A DNA stretch of 64,000 nt from Neoceratodus forsteri. Its lineage: Eukaryota > Chordata > Ceratodontiformes > Ceratodontidae. The stretch lies in NCBI GenBank assembly GCA_016271365.2, contig JADMNL010000022.1, positions 223,362,501 through 223,426,500 of the forward strand, in the 5' to 3' direction. This document shows, one piece after another, positions 44,996 through 55,723 of this stretch. The position numbers and the translations under genes are program-made. The first letter of the stretch is position 1, and the number at the start of each line of letters is the position of its first letter. The notes under the pieces were generated by a model. It saw only the letters and a list, made by a program, of their open reading frames with translations. It made no database searches and was not told the origin of the DNA.

Positions 44996-46708
44996 GTGGT
45001 AAAAACTCAGACAGGAAAACATCGCGCACCCAAATCCATGTGTAGTTTCCACAGATGCAAACGACTTCAGGCACACCAACAAACAGGCAGCAGAACTCGG
45101 TCAAAACTGCAGACAAAAAAAAGGTTTTTAAGACATACGTGAAAGCACGGATAAACTTGCCTATGTGTCCACATATGTCTGCAATAAATGATTACTTTAT
45201 TCTCTGCAACAACATCCTTGGAAAAAAAATTCTGTAGTGTCAAGACCTGGGCTAAGCACTGATGGTTCAGTTTGCAGACCCTAAGGGTCGCAGTGTGTGT
45301 GTGAGTGAGGGGGGCGGGGAGTGGGCAGACCCGCACTTTTGCCCATCAGCATTCACTGTGCCTCTTTTATGCATGTAAGGTGCGAATGAAGCAGTCATGG
45401 TCTCATCTGTAATTACTACAACCCCTCCTCTACACTGCGAATACTGTGAAACCCCATAGATGATCAAAAAGGAGTTTTATGTTGAAAAGTTCACAATGAA
45501 AGAAAAGGGGCTTATTGACAACGTGCCCCGAAAAGGAGTAGTACTGTAGTCAGGAATCGTCAGTCTGGACTCAAGAACTACAACCCTGTGCCTAGCAATT
45601 AACAGGGTGATCCTCAGAATTAAACAGTTTAGCCTCTCCTTTTGTTTCTGTTTCCAGATAGTGCCTTAAAGTATTCTTAAACAACATTCTGACAACAAAC
45701 TATTCAAAAATCTGACCTCAAACGGGACTAAAGGAAATGCTGTTGAATTTGTTAATGCTAAAACTACATTTACATAAGTTACCTAAATGTGGTTCCAAGC
45801 ATTTGAAAAATGTAAAATCAGCCTTCCAATTTCAAAAAAGCTGCCTTACAATGGCTGTCAAATGTGTTAAATGATGACATAATTGGAGCCAAAGTCAGAG
45901 ACCTATATGGCTTTCTATAGTGCTAACTAGTTCTTTTTTCCCTTTATATATAATTGTTTCACCAAAATGGTCAAAACCATGTGCATTATTTAGATCAAAA
46001 CGCATGTTAGGCTATGATTCTATTAATTTTGTTTACTTCAACATGCTGAAATTGTGTTTTAATCCAACTGACATTCTTTGGCAAACCACAGTGCGGTATA
46101 AATATTGAATAACCTGGTGGTCTAGTGGTTATGGCGGATACAGGATGCTACAGTGTGTGTGTGTGTGTGGAGGATACTTGATATGCACTTTTTAACATTT
46201 TTATGAAACCTTTATATTTTTTGCTATTATGCTTTTCTAGTATGTTTTTGACTGAAGCTACAAATTGTAATCCATATTTTTGAATGCAAGCATTTGTACA
46301 ATCAATAAATCAGACTTCTTCAAAATGAAATGTAGTGGCACCAAGTAAGTACTTTACAATGGGGTGGGGGTTGGGGTTACAGCCATGCCCTTCACCACCC
46401 CATAGATCTATCACTTGTTTGTAGCAAAGTTCTTCTGTAGTCCAATGCCAGAGTTCGTACTTTCTTGGAAATCAAAAATATGCTTGTCTTGTCTTCTTTT
46501 CTTTTTCCATGGGAAATAATAATGAGAAGAATCAGTATTTATATAGTGCTTTTCATACACATTGTATCCCAAAGTGCTTTACAGCAATGCTAGACTCATA
46601 GTGAAGTGACTGACTGTGTAGTGGCAGCCAATTCACACATTAATACCCACACACAGCCTTGGACAATTGCATGAACTGGTTTCATGAGAAGGGGAATATT
46701 GGCCAGGA
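44996..46708. other. Anonymous spacer with a tRNA-derived SINE head
   Basis: No supportable gene. At about 46109-46160 there is a sequence very close to the 5' half of tRNA-Glu (CTGGTGGTCTAGTGGTTA), so it is probably the head of a tRNA-derived SINE; a GT run follows and no tRNA 3' half is present. At 46540-46600 a TATATAGTGCTTTTCATAC...CCCAAAGTGCTTTACAG block resembles a widespread vertebrate repeat motif that I cannot name. Confidence 0.45.
46109..46160 (+). repeat. tRNA-Glu-derived SINE head
   Basis: Carries the A-box region of tRNA-Glu (GGTGGTCTAGTGGTTATGG). The T-arm/B-box half is missing, so it is not a functional tRNA gene. Confidence 0.5.
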
Positions 46709-46709
46709 C

Positions 46710-47455
46710 AATGGGGTCAGATAGTGATCATGGTGCTGGCAGCCCCACATCTTATTTCTCACAATGATCTGCTCATATTTCTCCCCTTCTGTCTCCCCCC
46801 TTTCCTGAATATAGCAGTACCTTGCAGGAGTGGCCTTCTCAGTCCCCCTCTGGTATTAATTCTCACTACTCCTCCTCATACCAAAAATTGGTGAGCTCAT
46901 CACCCTTGTGCACCATGAATGTAGGTAGTACAGTCCCCAATTTTTTTGACATATCAAAAATAAACAAATCTTTCCAGTAAGTCAGGCTGATAGCAGCAGG
47001 GAACAAGGGGAATTATAGGCTTTCCTATCCTTATAAGGTCTAGGCTACCCTTGATTAGGCACTATTAAATGATGGATGTGCACATCATTATGAACACCAT
47101 TTTAATAGTGCCTAATCCTAGGTGGATTGGATCTTATATGGGTAGGAATGCCTATGTTTCCCCTTGCACTCTGCTGCTATCTGCCTTGCTTACCAGAATA
47201 TCATGTTTATTATTAATATGTAAAAATGACATGGGCTACTGTACTAACCGCATTCATGATGCAGAAAGGTAGTGAGCTCACCAGTTTTTGGCATGGGGAG
47301 CAGAAGAGAAGAATGAATGCCAGAGAGGGACTGAAGAGGCCATTCCAGCAAGGTACAGCTATATTCAGGTTAAGGGAAGACAGGAAGGAGGATGTTCAAC
47401 AGATCTTTGTGAGATCCAAAATGTAGGGCTGCCAGCACCGTGTTCACTACCTGAC
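46710..47455. mobile_element. Near-complete foldback palindrome, ~360-bp arms
   Basis: The left arm, 46710-47072, aligns along its length with the reverse complement of 47093-47455. Paired words include GGTGCTGGCAGCCC, CCTGAATATAGC, TTGGTGAGCTCATCACC against CTGGTGAGCTCACTACC, ATAGCAGCAG and GATTAGGCACTATTAAA/TTTAATAGTGCCTAATC. The loop is under 25 bases and is itself palindromic (GATGTGCACATC). No transposase is present. The ORFs inside are shadows of the palindrome. Confidence 0.88.
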
Positions 47456-48274
47456 TGTGAATGAGAGCAACCAGCGATGACAAATACTCAGAGTGTCAGG
47501 GCTGCACTTAAAGTGTTACTTGAATTCAGTGTAGGGAGATTAACCTCAGGTGGGGGGGTGGGGTGTTGATGTCTGTTAGGACAGTACTGAGGGAGCTGTG
47601 TATAGATCATTCAAGATTTAGAAGGGTGGTAGCCAACCAGCTTGCATTGTGGAGTAGGGCACTAAAAAGTACTGGAGAAGATTTGCAGGGAACTGTCCTG
47701 CGAGGTTCCACAGATCACTGGTAAAGGAGTAGACTGACACTGTAGGTCTAGTGGATTTGCTCAAAGCATTAGTATGTCTTTCCTGCTAATAATATTGTTA
47801 TACATAGTTAGTGCAGCTCTTATGAGGGCACGAACAACAGTTTTTCTGGTGAGTCCTGAGGCTTATTGCTTGGCCCTCCATGAAGACCCAATTGTTGGTT
47901 AATGAGGCAGGACAAAAACACAACAGGGGAACTGTACATACTGCCTTCACTATGCAGAAGGGTGGTGATCCACTCAATGTTTACTGTGGGAGCAGAAGTC
48001 AAATATTGAAAAAGTGGCTTAAGTGTGATTTGGGAGGTATTTTTTAACAGTGCCAGCTGATGATCCGTTTCAGTGTGGGTATGCACAACTCTCTGAGGTA
48101 TACAATTACAGTCTGAGGTGTGGTAATTATCTTCATGGGACCGTAAGCTCATATGCAGCCCCAGGCAGTACTAAGGACATGGTATGGATGGTGAGGTGTT
48201 CAACTGATGGCAGGCTAGGTGCAAGGGGTTCATTTGGAAAAAGAATACAAGAGAAGCTTTTTTTTGTGGATTAA
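47456..48274. other. Anonymous spacer, no gene
   Basis: No convincing coding, RNA or repeat feature. The ORF pair at 47820-48152 (minus) and 48050-48274 (plus) shows no motif. Confidence 0.45.
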
Positions 48275-48412
48275 CAAGAATGCATGAGCTTTGGAATTGG
48301 ACCAGACCAGTACTTAGCTGTGTGACCCTGAGCAAGTCACTTAACTTCCTTGTGCTGCCAGGCCACATCTGTAAACAAGGTTTCAGCATAGTGTGTCTCT
48401 CCTGGTTAAAAA
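48275..48412 (+). repeat. CORE-SINE / MIR-like fragment
   Basis: Contains the MIR/CORE hallmark TGTGACCCTGAGCAAGTCAC followed by TTAAC, then the family tail seen in the 11455 copy (CCAGGCCACATCTGTAAACA, later TCCTGGTTAAAAAA). The head is missing or badly diverged. Confidence 0.75.
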
Positions 48413-49488
48413 AAAAATTCAGGGCATCACATAGCCACTAGATCATCAGGTATTTGAAGTGTCGTACTGTTCTGCAGTTTGCCAAAGAAAAAGTCAGCTA
48501 GATTGCAAAACATTTTCAGCAAGTTAAAGTAAATAAAATAAACAGAACTGTAGCCATGTGTACTGATCAAAATAATCCACATGTTAACACATGGTGTTGA
48601 TCATTCTGGTAAATCAATTCAGAACAAAGAGGGAAAGAAGAACTAGTTAGCCTGTAAGAATCTGTATTGGGCTCTGGCTCCGATGGCGTCATCATGACTC
48701 ATCACTTAAAGGAGTAGTCCACCCAGAATGTGCAAAAAGCATATGTTATGTAGAGTGTTTTGATATGTATGTTAAGTCCTAGTGTGTCCTTCCCTCTGTC
48801 TGCTATTAGGAGTTTTTTCTAAATTAGCTTGCTAGCTGTATGGTAGTTTTACAACCCCTGGGGATCTCCATAACAAACAGTTTTATTGGCTTTCTTTCTA
48901 CCAGGATGCCCCCTGTCTCATGTGACAGTGATGTAGCCATGCCCTTAGATTTAGCATGTGTACTGCTTTAAAATTAGTTTAGCAACAGCAGAGCCTTGTA
49001 ACTGCTCTTATCCAGGGAGCACAAATGTCAACAGTTAGTTTAGCAGATACCTGAGAGCAAACTAACTGGGGTTTCTGTAAGACAACAGCTACTAAATAGC
49101 TTTAATTCACTATTTTTGTTTTCTCTGTGCATCAGGTCTAGCTAGCAGGAGTGTTTCAACATCAAAAACACAAATAATGAGAGCTATTTAGCAGCTGTTT
49201 TCTTACAGAAACCTCAGTTAGATAGCTTTCAGGTACCTGCTAAACTAACTGTTGACATTTGTGCTCCCTGGATAAGAACAGTTACAAGGCTCTGCTGTTG
49301 CTAAACTAATTTTAAAGCGGTACACATGCTAAATCTAAAGGCATGGTTACATCACTGTCACAGGAGACAGGAGGCATCGTAGGAGAAAGAAAGCCAATAA
49401 AACTATTTGTTATGGCTATCCCCAGGGGTTGTAAAACTACCATACAGCTAGCAGGCAATTTAGGAAAAACTCCAAATAGCAGATATAT

Positions 49489-51222
49489 TGTGCCAGGGTT
49501 TTTGTGCCCCATATGCATTATCTTGCACTTCTTTGCATTGAATTTCAACTGCCAAACCCCTGACCATTCTTCAAGTTTCTGCAGATTCCTTCTCATTCTG
49601 TCTACACCCTCTGGTGTGTCTACTCTGTTACAGAGCTTTGTGTCATCAGCAAACTGTGAAATTCTGCCTTCCAGGTCCTGTGCAATGTCACTGATGAAGA
49701 TGTTGAATAGGACCGGTCCCAGCACTGATCCCTGTGGTACCCCACTGGTCACTCTTCCCTCTGTGAAGTGACAGCCATTTACCACCACCCTCTGTGTCCT
49801 GCCACCCAGTCAGTTACCTACCCACCACACTACTGTCCTGTCCACACCCATATTCCCCTGTTTGTGTAATAGTCTTCTATGTGGTACAGTGTCAAAGGCC
49901 TTGCTGAAGTCTAGATAGGCCACATCCACTGCCCTCCCCTGATCCACCTCCCTAGTCACCCAGTCAAAAAATTCAACAAGATTGGTCTGACATGACCTCC
50001 CCCTAGTGAAACCATGCTGCCTTGGGTCCTGTAGTCCATTGACAACCAGATGTTCCACCAATCTCTCCTTCAGTAGTGCTTCAATAATCTTCCCAACTAC
50101 CGAGGTGAGGCTGACTGATCTGTAGTTCCCTGCTACCGCTTTATTTCCACTTTTGTATAAGGGGACTACATCTGCTGTCCTCCAGTCTTTGGGTACCTCC
50201 CCTGTTTCCAGTGATCGGCTAAACAGGATAGCCAGAGGTTCAGCCACCACCTCTCTTAGTTCTTTAGGGACCCTGAGGTGCACCCCATCTAGCCCCATTG
50301 CTTTATCAACTCTTATTACTTCCAGTTCCTTCAGGACCCTTTGTAAAGGGACTTGTGTCCATTTCTGCACCATTCTCACCCTTTGTACTCCCTTCAGACC
50401 CATTACCCTCCTCTTCCTCAGTAAAGACTGAGCAGGAAATATGCCACATTTACTTTTTGTCCTCCACTGCCCCCATCCTCCCCCTTCAGTCTCACTCATC
50501 CCTCCCTTTGCCTTTCTTTTTACTTATGTACCTGTAAAAGTTTTTGTCCCCTCTACCCACTGATTTTGCAATGTGTTCTTCTGTCTGAGCTTTGGCTTCC
50601 CTTACTGACCTCCCTTTGCTTCTCCTGGTACTTCTCCCTATCCCCTTCTGCCTGTGTCTTTTTGTATTGCCTGAATGCAATCTTTTTGGCTTTCACTTTC
50701 TTTGCTACCTCTTTGGAAAACCATAATGGTCTCCTCCTCCTTCTCCTCTTGCTAACCTGCTTAATGCATAATTCTGTTGCTCTTGTAATCTCTGTTTTAA
50801 ATACTGCCCACTGTTCCTCAATCCCTGATTCCTGCCCCATTCCCCTTAATGCCTCTTTCAAGTATCTCCCCATTTTCCTAAAGTCTGCCCCCCCTAAAAT
50901 CAAGGATACGTGTTTTTGTGTGGTTTGGTTCTGCGCTTTCTGTGATTTCAAACCACAATGACTGGTGGTCACTGTTCCCCAGGTGCTCCCCCACTGTTAC
51001 CTCCATCACACTGTCCCTGTTTGTGAGCACAAGGTCCAGTATTGCCTTCTGCTGAGTTGGTTCTATGACCAGTTGCTTGAGGAAGGCACCCTGAAGGAAG
51101 TCCAGGATAAATCTTCTCCAAGTTGATGCTGCTGCTGGGATGTTCCATCCCACATCTGGAATATTGAGGTCTCCAACCAGTACTACCTCACCCTTGTCTG
51201 CCATCCTTTGGATGGCTAGCAT
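49489..51222 (-). pseudogene. CR1 ORF2 fragment (endonuclease C-terminus plus RT)
   Basis: This is the best preserved CR1 coding stretch on the minus strand. 51222-50878 has the endonuclease with GDLNIPD and an EHLGNSDHQSLWFE catalytic block. 50972-50553 is a linker in another frame. 50499-49810 is RT open for 229 codons, with DKAMGLDGVHLRVP, VVPLYKSGN, RQHGFTRGRSCQTNL and DFSKAFDTVPHR. It continues in the same frame after a TGA (a Trp codon in the family) at about 49810 with GVPQGSVLGPV and FADD at about 49662. Two frameshifts and one stop make it inactive. Confidence 0.9.
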
Positions 51223-51245
51223 CAGCTCCCTATCTATTTCTTCCT
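49489..51245 (-). mobile_element. CR1-like LINE internal fragment inside the foldback, truncated at both ends
   Basis: On the minus strand the piece starts inside the ORF2 endonuclease (about 51245; GDLNIPD at about 51166) and stops inside the RT C-terminal part (KCKIMHMGHKNPG at about 49495-49530). It lacks the CR1 3' UTR and tail. Simple target-primed insertion would keep the 3' end, so its loss needs a deletion or capture of an internal segment. Confidence 0.88.
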
Positions 51246-51331
51246 CCTAGGACACTAGGACGTAACATACATATCAAAACACTCTACATATCATATGTTT
51301 TTTGCACATTCTGAGTGAACTACTCCTTTAA

Positions 51332-52237
51332 CACAGTTGGCAGACATCTTAAGGAGAAGGCAAGGCTGTTTTTTGTAAGTGAAAGGCTGATGTTTACATT
51401 TTTCAAAAGCTAAGAAACTGCATTTATGTTATTTACAAAAATGCAGTTTTAGCATAAATTTAAACAGTAGCCTTTACTTTACCTTGCAATGAAGCCAGAT
51501 CTTGGAGAAGCAGTTTTAAAAAACTGCTTGTTTAGGTACCCTTTAAGTGGGCACAGAAGGAGAATGGGGTGCTCTTGCCAAGGTCATGCTATGAGAGGAG
51601 GAAATAATACTGCCTTGGCATGCCATGTGTCCCATAGCCCACCATCATCTATCTCAGCATTGTCTATCTCAGTAGGGCCTGGTGCTTGTGTCACCCTAGA
51701 CCTCCCACCAAGGAATCTTTCTCTGAGTCCAAGCACCTGACATGAGATGAAGGTGGGACAATGCGTGATTCCTTTCTGAGTCGCTTTCCATTCCCACAGG
51801 TCATTATCAGTGGGGAGATGTTCCATGTGGAGATGAGGGAACATCCCTAGTGTAGAATGAGCATCTGTGGGACAGTTCCTATAGTATCACCCCTGCCGCC
51901 ACAGACTGGGGCCCTGGGCTCGTTCCTGAATACATCACCCCCCCGGGTACACAGCAAGTGCCTAGCCAAAATGTTTTTTTGTTTTTTTTTTAACTAGAAC
52001 CAATAAGGCATAAGGAATCCAAACTAGTTTCCCTTTGAAGAATTTTATGGTGTTATTGAATCTGTAACATATTTTAGGGCTCGCTAAGTTCCCTAACACC
52101 ATTGTTTAAACTGGAGATGCTTAGGTACAGGAAGGGGACTCGCACCTCAAGATTTGTAGCCCTTAGTTAGTTGGTATTCTGAAACTGGGGAGCATCCTTT
52201 TAGGCTGGTAGCAGCACTGATGTGGCCTGTGTTGGTG
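51332..52237. other. Anonymous spacer, no gene
   Basis: No supportable gene or sharp repeat. The plus (51489-51740) and minus (51584-51844) ORFs overlap and have no motif. Confidence 0.45.
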
Positions 52238-53211
52238 GGAGCTAGAGGACTATGCTCTCCAGAATTGGGTGTGTCTTTGTGAGGAGCCACAGCTGGTAGT
52301 CAGGAGCAGCATGTCAGCAGCATGGCATCTTCTGGTGAAGAGGGACTGAGTGCCGATGAGCACTGAGGCCATCATACCTCTCAACTGTCACACATTATGA
52401 GGTATGTCACTCATTTTGCCTCTCAGAAACCATTTGTCCATCATGGTGAAGGTGATATTCCACATTCCCCACTGAGCTTTAAAGCAGAAATTCATAATAA
52501 TCTGTTATGCTCAGTTATCAAAAAACCTTATGAACATTAGTGCACTGACAGCTATAATGTCCTGAGCTTGCAGTGCTATGTCACACATTTTGCTTATTTG
52601 TCACACATCATATCATACATTTTGGTGAAGAAAGGTTGAGAGGTATGAGGGACATTGCTGTGTGATGAGAGACTGGGAGACATTTTTGTTTGTGGAGTAA
52701 GGCACTGTTTTGTATTAAAGATGTTAGGTCCCCCCCACCCAAAGTGTGTATTTCTTTCTTTTGCAGTTTATTTTGCAGGTTTCAGACAGACTCTTGTGTG
52801 TTGTATAGGCTTTTTTTGTAGGTAAGTGTGTTAGTGAGTGTGAGGTCTGTTTGTAGTTATTTTAATTTTTTTTTGGTGTGGTGTGTTGATTGGTTTACTT
52901 CATCATTAAGTTTGTTTTGGTGGCTTGGTGGTGTATACCTAAACACCTAAATGTGTACCTATTAGCTTAGGGTATACGGATTTAGGTGTGTAGGTATATA
53001 GTTTTAATTTGGAAGTTTACAGCTTTATTTGGGGATGCAACAGCTGTAATGGGGAGGTATACAGGTTTAATTTGGAGAGATATACTGGAAAATATAAGAC
53101 AATGGGTCCTGTGGGGTCTATATGTACATCCATACATACACAGTATTACACTTAAGTAAGCCTTTGATGTAGTAATTGCTGGCATTGGGGATTTTGTAAT
53201 ATACCCAGAGT
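52238..53211 (+). repeat. Unnamed dispersed repeat R, copy 1 (with MITE inside)
   Basis: Aligns with 63194-63871 from ACTATGCTCTCCAGA to TAATATACCCAG/TAATAGACCCAG. Shared blocks include GTGTCTTT.TGAGGAGCCACAG, TGCTGTGTGATGAGAGA, CTCTTGTGTGTTGT, TTAAGTTTGTTTTG, a degenerate ~21-base TTTAATTTGGAGG-type array (about 53000-53080) and CCTTTGATGTA. A 277-bp MITE (52372-52648) interrupts copy 1 only. No ORF; family unknown. Confidence 0.8.
52372..52648. mobile_element. MITE with 14-bp terminal inverted repeats
   Basis: Begins TCATACCTCTCAAC and ends GTTGAGAGGTATGA, perfect inverted repeats. The corresponding point of repeat R copy 2 (about 63296, GAGCACTGAGGAACATTG) lacks it, which gives a natural empty site. 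Non-coding, 277 bp. The target duplication is ambiguous, so the superfamily is unassigned. Confidence 0.85.
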
Positions 53212-53289
53212 ACTGGAACTCTTCTGACAATATTTTGCATTATCTATGGCAATAAAAAGTAAATCACAATTTTCCTTATAGCTCAAAAC

Positions 53290-53640
53290 TAATTACATGC
53301 ATTTCACAGGTGATAGGAAATGTCCATGCATTTATGCCTTTTGGCAGCAAACACTGTTGGATCATTAAACACTATATTGTTTCATGCCCTGCTTTTGTTA
53401 TATTAGGAATTATCCCAATAACACTTAAGCTTTCTGGGGATCAAGCCAAATGGCTCATCACAGCCTTTCTAGGCGCTAAAAGATTACCTTTAAGAACTGG
53501 ACTCTGTTTCAGTGCCTACCTTGTTGGAATGTACATTTTTATGTCTTCCATTGCAAATAATAAAATAATTAGCTACATGGTAGAACAGTTATACGATTTT
53601 AACCACAAATGGGGTCCATTCCTAAACTTGTAAAGGAAAA
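53290..53640 (+). pseudogene. Possible Tx1/L1-type LINE ORF2 C-terminus
   Basis: The plus ORF 53310-53633 (107 codons) has an ILGIIP block, a FLGAKRLPLRT block (compare the AAKRxIxR.W-type motif at the end of Tx1/L1 ORF2) and a terminal YDFNHKWGPFL motif, where Trp-x-Pro-Phe endings are common in that clade. It has no RT catalytic part. The following 53641-54180 could be its 3' UTR. This is a family-style resemblance only. Confidence 0.45.
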
Positions 53641-54215
53641 TATCAGAAGCCTCATAATTGTGTATTAACACCAATCCACCAAGTTTAATTGATGCACTAT
53701 GTACCAGTCTTGTTGTTCTCTATATGATGGTGTAGTTATTGTATATATGCTATATAATTACTCATTCTTTTTACAGTATTCTTGAATATCCAACCTTTTC
53801 ATTATGAGTGACTGATTATATTTAGGGTTGCTGCTATAATATTTGTATATTCTCTACTTTTATTGCTATGTAATATATCTTACTTCATGCATTCCTCGTC
53901 CTTGCACAATTGCTATTCATTGTGTTTCAGTACCTATTATTGTATTATTGTTCTTAGTCTTCCTCATTGTCCTCCCTCCCCCTTCCCCATCTGGAAACAA
54001 CATGTTGCCAGCTCAGTATATCTTTCCTGATGAAACCTTTCAAAAAACGTATAAACGAATATCAAATTTCATGTTTTTTTATTTCAATCATTGCAGAGCT
54101 TTAAGATTAAGCAGACTTTTTTATCTTGATCTTCCCATTCATGAAATTTATTTTTTTCATTAAAATGTTTATTAGATATTTTCTTAAATAATAACAATAA
54201 ATATTCATTATACAC
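53641..54215. other. Probable LINE 3' UTR or anonymous AT-rich spacer
   Basis: AT-rich, no supportable gene. The ORF at 53843-54163 encodes a hydrophobic, low-complexity peptide that does not look like a known protein. Confidence 0.4.
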
Positions 54216-54280
54216 AGATACATAGAAATGTGACGGCAGATAAAGGCCCCACAGCCCATCTAGTCTGCCCGTCTTGTCTG
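54215..54280 (-). repeat. CR1 3'-terminal remnant (antisense)
   Basis: ACATAGAAATGTGACGGCAG followed by CCCATCTAGTCTGCCCGTC matches the antisense CR1 tails at 38336-38390 and 63903-63965. Only the last ~65 bases are present. Confidence 0.8.
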
Positions 54281-54287
54281 TATTATG

Positions 54288-54542
54288 AATACAATGAAGT
54301 GCTGGAGCACAACAGAAATTAGCAATCCCAATACAATAAAGTGCTGGAGAATAACAACAAGTTATATTCCAATAAAGTGCTGGAGGATAACAACAAGTTA
54401 CATTCCAATAAAGTGCTGGAGGATAACAACACGATACATTCCAATAAAGTGCTGGAGGATAACAACAAGTTACATTCCAATAACATGCTGGAGGATAACA
54501 ACAGGTTACATTCCAATAAAGTGCTGGAGGATAACAACATTT
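54288..54542. repeat. 36-bp minisatellite, about seven copies
   Basis: The unit AATAAAGTGCTGGAGGATAA + CAACAAGTTACATTCC recurs with a 36-base period from about 54330. The first one or two copies (54288-54345) are diverged and the last is partial. Because 36 is a multiple of three and few stop words occur, it is open in frames on both strands. Those repetitive ORFs are artefacts. Confidence 0.93.
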
Positions 54543-54838
54543 GCAATGTGCAGGGGTCATATTGAGTTCAGTGTAGGAGCAAAGGTTGTCGATTGGGGAG
54601 GGTGGAAGAGGGGACTACACTAGTGTAGGTGCAGGCTGAAGAGGGATATGCTTCTTCTTTCCAGTTAGTATTACGATGATAAAATACCAACCAAGGTTTT
54701 AATTAAAAATATGCAATGTCATACTATTGCTCTTCAATGATATACAGTTTAGAGGAAGGTAACAGATCACACTGACAAAAATGTAAAAAACATTGGTAAG
54801 CTTTTGAACCAGCCTGTAATAAGATCACATAACCATAT

Positions 54839-55146
54839 GTCTTCTATTGTGCAGTAATACACAGCCTTGTTTGTCAGTTCCATTCTTGATATTCTTAAAG
54901 TGGTTGCCCCTTCATCAACAGTAAAATGCTCTTTTTTTTTTCCCCATTCAGTATCAGTTGCATTATTTCCATTTTTTTTTGCCCCGTAGACTACATATTG
55001 AAGTTCTCTATCAGGTAACTGGCTGTACCAGTACAGAGAAGGGTTTGACCAAGCTGAAGAATAAGAGCACTTCACAGTTAAGGCCTCTTCTTCAATAACA
55101 GAAACTTTGGATTCCTGGTATACAACAGATTCTCCATAGACTTCCT
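54839..55146 (-). pseudogene. T-cell receptor V segment 2 (TRAV/TRDV-like), probably non-functional
   Basis: The minus-strand V exon begins after a good acceptor (TTTTTTTGTCAG, exon starts at 55146) in phase 1, as expected for V genes. It has the first Cys in a VKCSY context, the core Trp in LYWYSQL, and YYC near the end (Cys codon 54853-54851), with no stop within the V domain. Beyond the Cys, the sequence stays open to 54767 with no recognisable CACAGTG heptamer and no nonamer at 12 or 23 spacing. A convincing leader exon is also not seen; an ATG near 55246 gives a short hydrophobic start that reaches a stop. It is likely a relic V segment, or one with a strongly diverged RSS. It has the same orientation as V1, 10 kb away. 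Confidence 0.75.
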
Positions 55147-55723
55147 CTGACAAAAAAATATGAATACTGTATTATTATATTTCTCTGTATATTGCGTGTA
55201 TCTTATTCAGCATTGCAACCACAGGCATTGAAGAGCTGGTGACATGATCAGGAGAACTTTAACAAAATATTATATTTAGGCACTGTCCAGCTTGTATTTC
55301 CCATCAGTTCTATATTCCTCCTCCTCATTATTTAGTAGTGAAGTCATCTGCATGAAAACAGGATCTTTGCTCCTGAAGAATTAATCTGTTCCTGCTGCTT
55401 TCTTCCTACCTGAAGTCAGAGATCAGTGCTTGTGACCTCACACAAAGGATTATGACTTGAAATAGGGAGTAAACTGTAGAGGCAGACAAACTCAAAATGA
55501 ACTCTAAGGGACAACGATCATAAATTCATGTAATTTCTTTAGTAATAAATTATGGGGAGGAGAAATATATAAAATATAAATGGAATGCAAGCAGAATTGT
55601 ACCTAATTACTATGTTTTCAAAATTTTTCTTTGATGTGTCAGTAGCTCTTTAACATTGCTGTATTGACATCTGGGTCATTCCTGTAAACAGAACCTTTGT
55701 ACCAAAGAACCTAGCCAAAAAAC
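55147..55723. other. Anonymous spacer, no gene
   Basis: No supportable feature other than the possible leader of V2. Confidence 0.4.

Larger units (their letters stand above)
48706..51331. mobile_element. TTAA-flanked foldback element (Kolobok/T2-like MITE) containing a CR1 fragment
   Basis: The left end reads TTAAAGGAGTAGTCCACCCA (from 48706) and the right end is its inverse TGAGTGAACTACTCCTTTAA (to 51331). The terminal repeats continue inward for over 400 bp: left arm about 48706-49110; right arm about 49150-49488, then resuming at 51246-51331. TTAA at both ends and AAAGG-type termini recall Kolobok/T2 MITEs of amphibians, while piggyBac also uses TTAA. The loop between the arms is short. 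The right arm is interrupted by CR1 sequence at 49489-51245. Confidence 0.82.

Noticed and set aside
46109..46135. Possible tRNA-Glu gene
   Set aside because: Only the 5' half with the A box is present. No anticodon arm, B box or acceptor-stem partner, so it is a SINE head.
53843..54163. 106-codon hydrophobic plus-strand ORF that could be a membrane protein
   Set aside because: AT-rich low-complexity reading in a probable LINE 3' UTR. No motif or supporting context.
54084..54560. 158-codon minus-strand repetitive ORF with CCYPPALYWNVT units
   Set aside because: Purely the 36-bp minisatellite read in one of several open frames.
54839..54860. CACAATA directly overlapping the second Cys of V segment 2 as an RSS heptamer
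   Set aside because: It would delete the V coding end, and no nonamer is found 12 or 23 bases away.
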